64,000 nt of DNA from Streptococcus pyogenes (GCF_002055535.1 NZ_LN831034.1:1736001-1800000), one strand, 5' to 3'; positions 27,391 through 36,662 are shown, counted from the first letter of the stretch. Translations and numbers: made by a program. The notes: a model not told the origin generated them from the letters alone.

Positions 27391-27408
27391 ATTATTTGAC
27401 CTATTACT

Positions 27409-27660
27409 CTAATCTCGCAAATTGTCCTCTAATGCGTCAAAGATACGGTTTAGAGCAAAGATAATAAAGAAACAGACACTTCCTAACATGGCAACACTCG
27501 CTATTCCCATAAACGTATTTTCCATGCTAGGCTGGCCCAAAAGACCAATGCCATAACTGAGTATACTTAAGAGTAAACAGGCTGTACCTAGTTTTAGGAG
27601 GTAGCCATTACGAACACGTTTTTTTGTTTTTTGACTCGGGGTGGTCACTTTCTTTATCAT
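27409..27660 (-). CDS. Small membrane protein, hypothetical
   Basis: An 83-residue protein with a basic N-terminus (KKVTTPSQKTKKRVRNGYLLKLG) and two hydrophobic segments (ACLLLSILSYGIGLLG; IASVAMLGSVCFFIIFALN). GAGGTTCATCAG-ATG gives a ribosome site. It lies 78 bp after isp on the same strand and before a terminator, so co-transcription is likely. No function can be assigned. Confidence 0.65.
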   Translation of the reverse strand: MIKKVTTPSQKTKKRVRNGYLLKLGTACLLLSILSYGIGLLGQPSMENTFMGIASVAMLGSVCFFIIFALNRIFDALEDNLRD

Positions 27661-27738
27661 CTGATGAACCTCATTCTAAGTTGACGCTGTCTCTTTTTGA
27701 GATTGGTCAACAGGCAGGTAGCTTCTTGGTTGTGGGGG

Positions 27739-29364
27739 TTATGGTCTTGGGAGTTTGTCCCCTACGACATAGGTCAACAAACTAGCCTGCTCAGCTGTGA
27801 ACGTCCGATAGGAAATGGTGCCTAGTCCCATAACATTTGACTCTGAAATTAAGATAGAACCATCTTCTTTGATTTGCTCTACAACAGCAACGTGACCATA
27901 GGTTGCATCTGCTCCTGCTTGGCCTGGTGCAAATGAGACGACATAGCCCACTTTAGGTTTATGGGTGGTCACAAAACCTGGCTTGCGCTGCCAGTCGCCA
28001 CCGTTACCCATGTACCTGTCGACTTGATAACCTAGCTCTTTGACACGATTATAGGCGTACCAAGTGCATTGGCCAAAGCTGTAGGTCTCTGACTTGTAGG
28101 TCAAAACGTTTTGTGGCTGACTTCTTTTATAACCTACGGGCACTTCGCTAAATTGTGTCCCGGAAGTTATCTTGAGATGTTCTGGAATCTCAGGTGTGCT
28201 TCCATGATCATCTATCCATTGGTCTAGTTTGGTCATGATATCTGCTCGTCTTTGCCCACTGCCACTTGTATCTGTAAAGTAAACCCCACCATCAATCAAG
28301 GTATCCAACTGGCCTAGTGACCATTTTTTTGCTTTGAGGTCTTGTCTTTCAAAGGTTTGGTTTTTGTTGGCAATGATGGTGTCTTCTACCATGTGACGAA
28401 TAGCAACCTCATCGCTGTATTTTTTGGCATTGTTTGGGTTGAAGTCAAAGGCGCCATAACCAAACATATTGGCTCCTTTTTCTTTAGCAACTCCCTGAGT
28501 ACCTAGTGAGCTTTCTGCCATTGCAATAGCTACGATAGCTCGAACGTCTAGTCCTGTTAGTTTTTCCCATTCTAATAAACGCTTTCCGTTTAAGCGTTCT
28601 TTATCATAGTGAATACCTAGACTGTTCAAAAAACCATCTAGCTGTTCAGCAGTAATCCCATAACGGCGTGACAACAGGTTGTGAGTGTAGGCAGAGTCAC
28701 CTGTCCAGTGTCTCACGTAAGCCGCTGATGAGCGACTGCTTGGTTTTAGCTTGCTCAGGTCTTTGTCACTTTCTCTCCAAGGTATAAAGACAGGAGCAGC
28801 TGCTAAAGGAGGTTGGATGGGTTTTGGAGCGTCACGATTTGGCTCTGGTGTTTTATCAGTTGCTTTTTCTGGTCCTTTTTCAGGGGTTTTATCAGCTGAT
28901 TTTTCTGGTGTTTTATCAGGTGTCTGATCTTTTTGCTGATCAGGTGATGGGGTAGGTCGGCCGTCTTTGTTTTGTGACTCTTTTTGAGACGACTGGTCTT
29001 TGGGAGATGGGGTGGATTGATCACTGCTGTCTGGTTGCTTGGTGTCGTTTTTGTCTTTATTTGGTTTGTCAGTAGCTTCAGATGATGCCTGATCGGTCTG
29101 CTTAGTATCATTTGAAGGGGGGGTTGGGTGAGTGTGTGATGGCTTATGGTCTTTTTGGGTGTCGTGCTGCGACGCTGTTTCCTTGCTTTTTTTGTCTTTT
29201 TTTGGTGTTTCACTCTCGTCATCCGTATCAGTATCTGCTGTAGTAGGCTGATCAGTGGATGATGTGCTATTACGCAAGGAGGTATCAGCAACAACTAATG
29301 GCACTGCACTGTTTAAGAGTATGGTACTTAATAGTGTTACTGCTAACAATTTCCTTTTCTTCAT
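27739..29364 (-). CDS. isp: Immunogenic secreted protein Isp (CHAP domain)
   Basis: A 541-residue secreted protein: signal ending VPLVVADT, then about 160 residues of low complexity rich in Lys, Asp, Thr, Pro and Ser (KTPEKSADKTPEKGPEKATD...). A glucosaminidase-like domain (VRAIVAIAMAESSLGTQGVAKEKGANMFGYGAFD) and a C-terminal CHAP domain follow. The CHAP Cys is in SFGQCTWYAYNRV and the His in ATYGHVAVVEQ, so a peptidoglycan amidase/endopeptidase role is likely. Isp is a known antigen next to mga. Confidence 0.92.
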   Translation of the reverse strand: MKKRKLLAVTLLSTILLNSAVPLVVADTSLRNSTSSTDQPTTADTDTDDESETPKKDKKSKETASQHDTQKDHKPSHTHPTPPSNDTKQTDQASSEATDKPNKDKNDTKQPDSSDQSTPSPKDQSSQKESQNKDGRPTPSPDQQKDQTPDKTPEKSADKTPEKGPEKATDKTPEPNRDAPKPIQPPLAAAPVFIPWRESDKDLSKLKPSSRSSAAYVRHWTGDSAYTHNLLSRRYGITAEQLDGFLNSLGIHYDKERLNGKRLLEWEKLTGLDVRAIVAIAMAESSLGTQGVAKEKGANMFGYGAFDFNPNNAKKYSDEVAIRHMVEDTIIANKNQTFERQDLKAKKWSLGQLDTLIDGGVYFTDTSGSGQRRADIMTKLDQWIDDHGSTPEIPEHLKITSGTQFSEVPVGYKRSQPQNVLTYKSETYSFGQCTWYAYNRVKELGYQVDRYMGNGGDWQRKPGFVTTHKPKVGYVVSFAPGQAGADATYGHVAVVEQIKEDGSILISESNVMGLGTISYRTFTAEQASLLTYVVGDKLPRP

Positions 29365-29465
29365 ATATGATTTCTCTCCTCTTTTTTATACTTGCCTAAA
29401 CAATGATGGGTAAAGGTCAAGGCTTGGTTAATGATTGATGACTTTTGTCGTCCTACTAGTATGGA

Positions 29466-30854
29466 TCAATCGTCATGATGGGATGGAAAATCAATCGTAA
29501 ATACCATCCATCTTTGATCAAGAACAACAAAGCGATAAGCCAGATGATGCTGATCAAGAATCTGGTGGGTGATAAACAGCCCCAATCCTGTACCACCGTC
29601 TTTCCTGTTACGACTATAATCTGGTCGATAAAACGGTTGGAATAACTGTTTCATCTGCTGTTGTGTCAATAATGTCTCTGCTTCATTTTTAATCACTAGT
29701 TGGTTGTCTTTTAGTTGAATCATCACTTGGCCGCCTGATTTGGTATAGTGAAAGGCATTGTCAATAATATTTTTAATCGCCTTTAGTAGATATACTTTAT
29801 TGGCTTTGACGAATTGTTCTTCGAGATTGATAGTCACTTTGAGGTGTTTTAGTTCTGATAAGACGAGAAAGACTTCCATTTCTTCTTCTAGGCTGCTTTT
29901 TAGTGAAAACAGTTCTTGATTTTGAGAAGCTAGGGTTTCAATCTTAGATAAAGATAAAATGGATTGAACCAGTTGGGCTTGCCCTTCAAGGACGTCTCGG
30001 CACTTTCGCAAATATTTGTCACGATCTGCAAAGTCACCAACATTATAGAGCATTCCATCAATCATTCCGATAATACTAGTGATTGGTGTCTTTAGCTCGT
30101 GCGATGTCATGCGTAAAAACTCAGATTTCTCTCTTTCTGAATCAGAAGCTTTTTCATACTCTTTTTGCAAGGATTTGATGCTCGTTGAAAGACTCGCATA
30201 CAAACGGTTAATATCACTAGCCAACATTGCTATTTCATCTTTGCCGTGAATGGTACACGTTAAGTTTGGTTCTAGGTTGACCATTTTTTTGGCGGTTTGT
30301 GACATGCTAAGGATACGCCGGCTAGAAGTCCTACTATATAAGTAGGCGACAATACTCCCTACGGTCACTGAAAAAATCAATAGTGACGGGTAGAGGTCAA
30401 GGAGAACTTTGCTAGCATCTGTTACGGGTTGAAGTGAAGATTGCCCAAGCAATGTCATTTTTTTTCCATCGCGTAGGGTTACTTTTTGACTCATCACCTT
30501 AACATTAGAATAAGAGTTGTCAAAGGTGGTGACGATATTAACATTTTGACTGTCTTTGCTTTCACTGACGCCGTCTAGGAGCTGCAAGGAAGGATAGAGC
30601 AGTTGGTTATCACTGTCTACTAAGCTGTACCAAATATTATCTTTGTTGATTTTTTTTGTTAGGATATCTCTAATCTCGGTTACCGTTTTGCCTTTGATTT
30701 GCTTGCTTGTTTGGTCAAATTCACACTTAACTTCTTTGTCTTTGACTTTGGTGTAATAAATTGGCATTGCAAAATAAAGCACTAACAAAATAGAGGTAAC
30801 CACTACAATAATTAAGCCATTGATGACCAAAAAGGTTTTTTTGATTAGTCTCAC
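29466..30854 (-). CDS. ihk: Sensor histidine kinase Ihk
   Basis: A 462-residue membrane kinase. Transmembrane helices at about 9-31 (LVINGLIIVVVTSILLVLYFA) and about 155-172 flank an extracellular sensor domain. HAMP-like sequence is followed by the H box TSHELKTPITS, the N box IIDNAFHY and the G box GGTGLGLFI. It phosphorylates Irr, whose gene overlaps its start by four bases. Ihk/Irr is induced by neutrophil contact and needed for survival against neutrophil killing (published). Confidence 0.95.
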   Translation of the reverse strand: MRLIKKTFLVINGLIIVVVTSILLVLYFAMPIYYTKVKDKEVKCEFDQTSKQIKGKTVTEIRDILTKKINKDNIWYSLVDSDNQLLYPSLQLLDGVSESKDSQNVNIVTTFDNSYSNVKVMSQKVTLRDGKKMTLLGQSSLQPVTDASKVLLDLYPSLLIFSVTVGSIVAYLYSRTSSRRILSMSQTAKKMVNLEPNLTCTIHGKDEIAMLASDINRLYASLSTSIKSLQKEYEKASDSEREKSEFLRMTSHELKTPITSIIGMIDGMLYNVGDFADRDKYLRKCRDVLEGQAQLVQSILSLSKIETLASQNQELFSLKSSLEEEMEVFLVLSELKHLKVTINLEEQFVKANKVYLLKAIKNIIDNAFHYTKSGGQVMIQLKDNQLVIKNEAETLLTQQQMKQLFQPFYRPDYSRNRKDGGTGLGLFITHQILDQHHLAYRFVVLDQRWMVFTIDFPSHHDD

Positions 30855-31504
30855 TCACGCTCTCCCAATAAATAGCCCATGCCTGTAATTGTCTTGAGGG
30901 GAATACCCGTCATTTTTTTACGAAGGTTCTTGATGTGGTTGTCAAGGACACGCGTGTCCAGTTCAGAATAGCCCCATATGTCATCCATCAATTGGTCTCT
31001 GGTGACAATTTTTTGGTGACGTTTTGCTAAATAATCAATAATGTCATATTCTTTTTTGGTTAGTTTGACCAATGTTCCTTGCCAATAGACGCTATGTTCG
31101 GTCTCATCAACAAGTAAGTCTCCGATTTGGCGCTTTTCATCTGGAGTAGAGACGCGTAATACATTTTCGATACGTTTGATTAAAATGAGTGGTGAAAATG
31201 GTTTGGTCACATAATCACTAATCAAATGGTTGAAGCTTACAAGCTGTGTGTACTCGTCATCTAATGCCGTTAGCATAATAATAGGGACATCTGATGTCTT
31301 TCGAATTGTTTTTAGCACTTCTAAGCCACTTAAGGAAGGGAGCATGATGTCTAAAATAATCAGATCATAAGACGTTGTCTGCCACTTGTCTAAGGCAGCT
31401 TGGCCATCAAATACACAATCTGGATCATAGTTATTCGCTTTTAAAAACTCACAAATCACTTGACTGATGGTATCATCATCTTCAACTACTAATATTTTAA
31501 ACAT
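30851..31504 (-). CDS. irr: Response regulator Irr (OmpR family)
   Basis: A 217-residue regulator with receiver domain (VVEDDD acidic pocket, LIILDIMLP phospho-acceptor Asp, MLTALD, and Lys in VTKPF) and a C-terminal winged helix (ELDTRVLDNHIKNLRKKM). Stop and ihk start overlap, indicating coupling. It starts 93 bp after the exporter permease gene and may be partly read through from it. Confidence 0.95.
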   Translation of the reverse strand: MFKILVVEDDDTISQVICEFLKANNYDPDCVFDGQAALDKWQTTSYDLIILDIMLPSLSGLEVLKTIRKTSDVPIIMLTALDDEYTQLVSFNHLISDYVTKPFSPLILIKRIENVLRVSTPDEKRQIGDLLVDETEHSVYWQGTLVKLTKKEYDIIDYLAKRHQKIVTRDQLMDDIWGYSELDTRVLDNHIKNLRKKMTGIPLKTITGMGYLLGERE

Positions 31505-31597
31505 AACTTCCCTTTCTAGATTGGCGTTTAGTGTATCAAGCAGCTAAGGATGACATCAAAGGGTCATCCTTTTTGACTTTTATGCTTGTTTGGTTGA

Positions 31598-32815
31598 TTA
31601 TTCAAATCGCAATGCTTCAATTGGGTCTAGCTTAGACGCTTTAATGGCTGGTAATAGTCCAAAGACAATCCCTATAATACAACAAAACGCTAAACTCAAG
31701 ACAACTGAGAACAAGGATAGGATATAGGGATATTCGAGTGATCTTGTGATGATCAATCCTGATACCATCCCTGAAATAACCCCTATCACACCACCTAGCA
31801 AGGTTAGAATGACCGCTTCAATTAAAAATTGTTTTAAAATAAGCTTACGTCTAGCGCCAAGCGCTTTTTTGATCCCAATTTCTCTCGTTCTTTCGGTAAC
31901 TGATACTAGCATAATGTTCATCACACCAATACCACCTACAATAAGAGAGATACTAGCAATACCAGCTAATAACACAAAATTAGATTTGTTTAGGTTGTCT
32001 AGTTGGCGTTCAAATTCTTTAAGGTTCATGACACCAAACATATAATCTGATTTAGGGATCGTTTGATTGAGCATATCACTGACACGCTTTGCTACAGGTT
32101 TGAGGTCATCTGCGCGATAGGTCTGGATCGTGATCTCAGGTGTCGCATCCACTACACCATTAATATTATACCACTGATGTAGCGGGATATAAGCAATTTT
32201 CTCAGTCCCACTTGTGAGGCCACTTTGTTCTTTTGATTCAAACACCCCAATGACCCTGAAGGGATTTCCCATCACTTCGACAAATTTTCCAAGGCCATCG
32301 TCTTTTGGAAATAGTGACTCATACAAGCTTTTTTCAAGGTAAATCACCTGTTTTTGGTCAATAAAGTCTTTGTCTGAAAAGTCACTGCCTTTAATAAATG
32401 TCATGCGTCTCACTTCAGCTACGTTTTTTGTGATGGCAGAAATCTTTGCAGATGATTTTTGGCCTAGATGGTAGACTTTGTCATCAATACCATATGAGAT
32501 CAGGGCATTTTTGACGCCTTTGACTTGCTGTATTTTGCTAAGCTCTTCTTCAGCCATAAAAGGAAGATAGTCTGGTTTTTTAGCATTTGACTTGTCTGGA
32601 AATTTAGGGTCAATACTACTTTTTTTGTTAAACACAATGTTAATAGTGTTATTGCTGCCACCAATCAACTGTCTTTTGGTATTTTCGGTATTACCTTCGA
32701 TGATTGAAAAGATTGCGATAATGGCACCAATACCGATAATAATCCCTAGCATTGTCAAAATTGACCGCATCTTGTGTGATAATATAGAGCTTAAAGCTGC
32801 AATAATATCTTCCAT
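31598..32815 (-). CDS. MacB-like ABC transporter permease
   Basis: A 405-residue permease with an N-terminal helix (MRSILTMLGIIIGIGAIIAIFSIIEG), a large extracellular MacB_PCD domain and three C-terminal helices with the FtsX signature (TERTREIGIKKALGARRKLILKQF). With the ATPase and the HlyD-like adaptor upstream it forms a MacAB/YknXYZ-type exporter or mechanotransmission system. The ATPase gene ends 12 bp before it. Confidence 0.9.
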   Translation of the reverse strand: MEDIIAALSSILSHKMRSILTMLGIIIGIGAIIAIFSIIEGNTENTKRQLIGGSNNTINIVFNKKSSIDPKFPDKSNAKKPDYLPFMAEEELSKIQQVKGVKNALISYGIDDKVYHLGQKSSAKISAITKNVAEVRRMTFIKGSDFSDKDFIDQKQVIYLEKSLYESLFPKDDGLGKFVEVMGNPFRVIGVFESKEQSGLTSGTEKIAYIPLHQWYNINGVVDATPEITIQTYRADDLKPVAKRVSDMLNQTIPKSDYMFGVMNLKEFERQLDNLNKSNFVLLAGIASISLIVGGIGVMNIMLVSVTERTREIGIKKALGARRKLILKQFLIEAVILTLLGGVIGVISGMVSGLIITRSLEYPYILSLFSVVLSLAFCCIIGIVFGLLPAIKASKLDPIEALRFE

Positions 32816-32827
32816 TATTTTCCCCCT

Positions 32828-33502
32828 TTACTCTATATCGGAATGTTCTATATTACCATCTCTTAGGATCACCGTCTTTTTGCATAGGGCAGCTACTTCA
32901 GGCTCGTGTGTGATGATAATAATCGTTTTGCCGTTATCATTGAATTGTTTAAATAGGTCCATGATTTGGACGCTGGTTTTTGTGTCTAGTGCACCTGTTG
33001 GCTCATCACCAAGGATAAAACTCGGGTTAGTGACTAAAGCTCTTGCAATCGCTACACGCTGTTTTTGCCCACCAGATAGCTCCATCGGTTTAAATTCACT
33101 ACGTTCTTCTAGTCCTACTAGCTTTAACATCTCTAGGGCTCGTTTGCGACGCTCTTTTTTAGGAACATTCATATAAGTCAAGGGTAATTCGACATTTTGA
33201 CAAGCTGTTAGCTTGGGCATCAGGTTAAAATTTTGAAAAACAAAGCCGATTTTTTGATTACGCAAATCAGCAAGTTCATTATCAGATAAGGATGACACGT
33301 CTCTGCCTTCAATGGCATATGAGCCAGAGCCAGGCTTATCTAAACACCCAATGATATTCATCAATGTTGACTTTCCCGAACCTGATGGTCCCATGATGGC
33401 TAAAAAGTCACCCTCGTTAACTTCTAAATCGATTCCTTTTAAAATCGCAAATTCTTCAGTTCCAAGATGATAGCTTTTTCGAATATCTTTAAGGTTTAAC
33501 AA
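32828..33502 (-). CDS. MacB/LolD-like ABC transporter ATP-binding protein
   Basis: A 224-residue ATPase: Walker A GPSGSGKST, signature LSGGQKQRVAIARAL, Walker B FILGDEPTGALD and switch His in ITHEPE. The two features typical of the MacB/LolD group are present (GFVFQNFNL and LDTKTS). It overlaps the adaptor gene by 14 bases and precedes the permease. Confidence 0.93.
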   Translation of the reverse strand: MLNLKDIRKSYHLGTEEFAILKGIDLEVNEGDFLAIMGPSGSGKSTLMNIIGCLDKPGSGSYAIEGRDVSSLSDNELADLRNQKIGFVFQNFNLMPKLTACQNVELPLTYMNVPKKERRKRALEMLKLVGLEERSEFKPMELSGGQKQRVAIARALVTNPSFILGDEPTGALDTKTSVQIMDLFKQFNDNGKTIIIITHEPEVAALCKKTVILRDGNIEHSDIE

Positions 33503-34757
33503 TACTTCCTACCTCCATACCGTCTTTCATGCCAGGAAGCGGCTGAGCAATCTTATCTTGCATAGTCAAGCCACTTGTTACCTCAACATAACCTTTTGAG
33601 AAGGGCTTAGTCTTGATTTCTTGTTTTTTGACCTTGTTTTTATCAACTTTCCACACATAGGTTTTTCCATTTTCTGCCATTGTAAAGGTTTCTTTCAATA
33701 CGATCTTGCCAGCTTCTGGAACATTGTTGAGCACATTAACATAGGTGTGTGAGCCAATGAGTGGCTGCTTGTCTGATTGGTCAAGTTCAATAACATAAGG
33801 GAATTTTGCTTGGTTTGGATTATCTTGTTGGTCATTGCCACCTTGGCCTTGACCTTGGCCTTTTTCCTCTGCTTTGAGGTTGCCAACTTGGGTTACTTTT
33901 CCAGTCCATTTTTTAGAGTTGTCTTTGCGGTCAATCACTTCGACTTTTTGACCGATTTTTAACTTGTCACGGTCAAATTCACTAATGTTACCTTTGACTA
34001 ACATTTTTGATTTGTCGATAATTTCCATAAAAGTTTCATTTTCTTTTTTGGATTTTGATTGATTTGGCAAATCAGTATTTAGACTAACAATGGTTCCTGC
34101 GGTGTCTGACTTAACGGTGTCATACTCTAGTTTACCTTTTTCCGTTGTGGCAGTAGCATTAGCTTTATCGAGTTCGATTTGAGCGGTTTTGACATCGCTA
34201 TCTGCTGTTTTGGCATCGCTTAGTGCTTGGGATACACTGTCTTCTGCGCTGCGAATTTGCTCTAGTAAGCTCTCATCTGGTGCAGTGTTGTAGCGAGATT
34301 TTAGGGTGTTGATTTCATTGACCTTGCGATTGTAGGTTTCCCACTTCAATGCTGCATTGGTTTTAGCAACTTGGAGCTGATTGGCTTTGGTTTGAACATC
34401 AAATTCTGAACTTTGAGCCGTTAACCGCTGTGACGTTTCATAGCTAAACAAGGGTTGTCCTACTTTGACAACATCGCCTTTTTTAACAAAGACCTCTTTG
34501 ACTTCTCCTTTACTTGAGTCGATTTTGACTTTGCTGCTGTTGTTAGCTGTTACTTCGCCAGCTAAGGTCAAGCTGATATCTTTTCCTTGTTCCATGGCTT
34601 CTTTTATGGTTAAGGCTTTTACTTTGTTGACACTAGAGACAATTTCTTGTTGTTGATGGTTCATTATCAAGTAGCTACCACCAACCACACAGGTCAACAC
34701 TCCAGCACTCAACAAGGCTAATTGTTTGCGCGTCATTTTTTTTCTTAACTGAAACAT
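33489..34757 (-). CDS. Membrane fusion protein, HlyD/MacA/YknX-like
   Basis: A 422-residue adaptor: one N-terminal transmembrane helix (LALLSAGVLTCVVGGSYLIM), a biotinyl-lipoyl half (EVFVKKGDVVKVGQPLFSYE), a coiled-coil hairpin (about residues 110-200), the second lipoyl half and a beta-barrel domain. A Gly/Gln-rich insert (GQGQGQGGNDQQDNPNQ) sits in the barrel domain. First gene of the three-gene exporter operon, upstream of irr-ihk on the same strand. Confidence 0.9.
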   Translation of the reverse strand: MFQLRKKMTRKQLALLSAGVLTCVVGGSYLIMNHQQQEIVSSVNKVKALTIKEAMEQGKDISLTLAGEVTANNSSKVKIDSSKGEVKEVFVKKGDVVKVGQPLFSYETSQRLTAQSSEFDVQTKANQLQVAKTNAALKWETYNRKVNEINTLKSRYNTAPDESLLEQIRSAEDSVSQALSDAKTADSDVKTAQIELDKANATATTEKGKLEYDTVKSDTAGTIVSLNTDLPNQSKSKKENETFMEIIDKSKMLVKGNISEFDRDKLKIGQKVEVIDRKDNSKKWTGKVTQVGNLKAEEKGQGQGQGGNDQQDNPNQAKFPYVIELDQSDKQPLIGSHTYVNVLNNVPEAGKIVLKETFTMAENGKTYVWKVDKNKVKKQEIKTKPFSKGYVEVTSGLTMQDKIAQPLPGMKDGMEVGSIVKP

Positions 34758-34852
34758 ACTTTCTCCTCAATAGCTATTTTTTCTTTTTATACGATTTTTA
34801 TGGTTATACCATACCAACGTTATCCCTTTTGAACGGTCACTAGCAAGACCTA

Positions 34853-34932
34853 CTAGTCATGATGACGCTTAACACCAACGATTAATCCGATGACCAACAG
34901 TAAGATGACAGGTATAATGGATCTTTTTTCAT
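34853..34932 (-). pseudogene. Possible membrane micropeptide interrupted in an A6 tract
   Basis: ATG at 34932 follows AAAGGAAGTG but reads MKKDPLYLSSYCWSSD and stops. Shifted by one base after the A6 run (34929-34924) the frame gives RSIIPVILLLVIGLIVGVKRHHD and a stop, a convincing single transmembrane peptide with a basic end. One extra A would fuse them to MKK + RSIIPV. This is either a decayed small gene, slippage-dependent expression, or a sequencing slip. Confidence 0.4.
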
Positions 34933-35009
34933 TTTAGCACTTCCTTTTTGGTAGCTTGAAACACGACAAACTGGCTATTTTAGCGTTCTTTTCTTGTTTT
35001 TGGAAAACA

Positions 35010-35054
35010 AAAATCATATAACCGTTCGCTCACATAAGCACGGGTATATGATTT
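35010..35054 (-). terminator. Terminator of the small lipoprotein gene
   Basis: AAAATCATATA-CCG pairs with CGG-TATATGATTTT across a 16-nt loop; U-rich sequence follows on the minus strand. Confidence 0.6.
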
Positions 35055-35179
35055 TGTACATTTGCGAGTTAGTGTGTTTGGCTATTTAGGCATTATGATA
35101 AGTGAGTTACCATCTTAGGCAGACTGCCTCATGTCATGCGTAACGTTTGCGAGTCACCTTATGCTCTTTGTTGTAACCC

Positions 35180-35464
35180 TTAGTTTTTAGCAGGAGCGCC
35201 TGATCCACCAGCATCTTTTGATTCCATGCCTTCTTCGTTTCCTGCAGGAATCTGAATCACGTTTCCATCTTTTGTGGTGTATTCTGTAACTTCTTCGCCA
35301 TCAACCACTTTTGTTTTTTTGCTAACTGCGTCGTCTTTGATGTCAGACATTTTGATTTCTTTAACTTCTTCTTTTTTAGAATCTTTTTTTGTGCCACAAG
35401 CTGTTAAAAAGCATGTTGCTGCTAATGCTAATGCAGGAATGACTAATACTTTTTTGAATTTCAT
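35180..35464 (-). CDS. Small lipoprotein, hypothetical
   Basis: From ATG 35464 (GGAGCATTTCATC upstream) a 94-residue lipoprotein: MKFKKVLVIPALALAATCFLTAC with lipobox LTAC, then a short charged domain (KEIKMSDIKDDAVSKKTKVVDGEEVTEYTTKDGNVIQIP). An upstream in-frame extension of 40 codons is unlikely because it would bury the signal peptide. It lies outside the membrane; function unknown. Confidence 0.7.
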   Translation of the reverse strand: MKFKKVLVIPALALAATCFLTACGTKKDSKKEEVKEIKMSDIKDDAVSKKTKVVDGEEVTEYTTKDGNVIQIPAGNEEGMESKDAGGSGAPAKN

Positions 35465-35610
35465 GATGAAATGCTCCTTTTGTTTTGATACCTTTAGTTT
35501 AACAGACGCATCTACTGTTTTTCTAACGATTATCTGTTTTTTATCTGTTTTTTTGAGATTGGCTAGCTTTTTTTGTCCTGTCATCGTAGTATCTGTGACG
35601 TTAGCGATGG

Positions 35611-35907
35611 TTACATATGCTTGTACATGATAGGGGCCAAGTCTAAGATATCAGCTAGTAGTTGGTTATGGTCACCGATCATATCAAAGAGGAGGTCTTC
35701 AGATAGGACACCGCACGGGATATCATCCCAAGGTTGGTTTGCAAGCCGAAACCATTCGTCACTACTGTAAAAATTTCTAAGTGTGGCATATTCCTCATAA
35801 TGCTCTTTAAAGGCATCTAGGGCTTCTATGAGATTTGCTAGCTTTGGGCTAAAGGCCTCATAGGTTTGTTCCATTTTTTCAACGATTAACTGATCTTGCT
35901 TTGTCAT
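35611..35907 (-). CDS. DUF4298 family protein
   Basis: A 98-residue acidic cytoplasmic protein (IEALDAFKEHYEEYATLRNFYSSDEWF, LSEDLLFDMIGDHNQLLADILDLAP) matching the DUF4298 pattern common in streptococci. GGAGCAACCC precedes the ATG. No role is known. Confidence 0.75.
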   Translation of the reverse strand: MTKQDQLIVEKMEQTYEAFSPKLANLIEALDAFKEHYEEYATLRNFYSSDEWFRLANQPWDDIPCGVLSEDLLFDMIGDHNQLLADILDLAPIMYKHM

Positions 35908-36150
35908 GGGTTGCTCCTTTGCTGGTTATTACCTTTATTTTACACCGAAATGCTAGCAATTGTCATGAAAAAACCTCTATTTGATAAAAGCATACATCAT
36001 CCAAAAAATGTGCTCACTCAATAAATATAGGGTCATCATTTTTATTTAAAGATTGTTTTGTGACCTTGATTTTTAATCTTTTTCTCCTTAAAATGACATT
36101 ATTGACACTCTTGTCTGTTAAGGTGACTATCATTAGATAAGGAGGCCAAG

Positions 36151-36387
36151 ATGACCCATCGTTTTTTTCTCACCCCTCTTTCAACCCTCTGGCGCCGTCT
36201 GAGACCAAAGCGTTACTCCAAAAAAGTTTTGGCTGATGAGCCTACTAGCTATCAGCCACCGGCAGCTCATGGCCCGTGCGACGATATTCATCAGTTGCTT
36301 GAGGACAAGAGCTTATCAGACGATTATCTGATTGCTACTTCTGCGATGAGACACCTCTGGTACTGGGGGTATAGTCAGATTGGGTAG
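36151..36387 (+). CDS. Hypothetical small protein
   Basis: A 78-residue product with a strong ribosome site (AAGGAGG 8 bp before ATG). The N-terminus is basic and aromatic (RFFLTPLSTLWRRLRPKRYSKK), the rest acidic (DDIHQLLEDKSLSDDYLIATSAMRHLWYWGYSQIG). Not recognised; no signal peptide or membrane segment. It is the only plus-strand gene between 9.9 and 40.3 kb apart from the insertion sequence. Confidence 0.55.
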   Translation: MTHRFFLTPLSTLWRRLRPKRYSKKVLADEPTSYQPPAAHGPCDDIHQLLEDKSLSDDYLIATSAMRHLWYWGYSQIG

Positions 36388-36439
36388 TTAGAGTTTCTGA
36401 CTCCCAATCAGCTATGTTAACGGACTATCACTGATAACA

Positions 36440-36485
36440 TTCACGCTAAGCCTCATTCTAGCTAGGCTTAGCGTGAATTTTTTTT
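36440..36485 (+). terminator. Strong intrinsic terminator
   Basis: TTCACGCTAAGCC and GGCTTAGCGTGAA form a perfect 13-bp stem followed by T8. Confidence 0.92.
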
Positions 36486-36506
36486 GCTGACTGGTTTTTA
36501 AATATT

Positions 36507-36539
36507 AAAGACTCTATCCTTATTTGGATAGAGTCTTTA
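36507..36539. terminator. Second hairpin, AAAGACTCTATCC / GGATAGAGTCTTT
   Basis: A perfect 13-bp stem with a short A/T loop just after the previous terminator and before the 3' end of prsA. Confidence 0.7.
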
Positions 36540-36662
36540 GCTTTATGACATTGCCCTAGACCATCAGTATAGGACACGTTTCCATTATCGGTGTTTTGAA
36601 AAGGGGAGTGATGGCTAGGGCTGTCTTTTTAAGCAACCTTAGGGAAATAAACTGGCAACCCT

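Larger units (their letters stand above)
26734..27408. other. mga promoter region (no gene)
   Basis: About 675 bp, AT-rich. An extended -10 (minus strand TGGTATACT, hexamer at 26829-26824) is a candidate for the proximal mga promoter. A cre-like site at 27177-27190 matches the published finding that CcpA acts at the distal mga promoter. A terminator for the isp side ends at 27343. A 64-codon plus-strand frame (27109-27303) has no ribosome site. Confidence 0.55.
34758..35179. other. Intergenic region between exporter and lipoprotein genes
   Basis: Holds the interrupted micropeptide (34853-34932) and a terminator hairpin (35010-35054). Nothing else convincing was seen. Confidence 0.5.

Noticed and set aside
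28803..29294. 163-codon minus-strand frame inside isp
   Set aside because: Out-of-frame reading of the low-complexity Lys/Thr/Pro region of Isp; basic and repetitive.
32592..33176. Plus-strand frame of 194 codons
   Set aside because: Antisense to the MacB-like ATPase and permease genes, both of which have complete conserved motifs.
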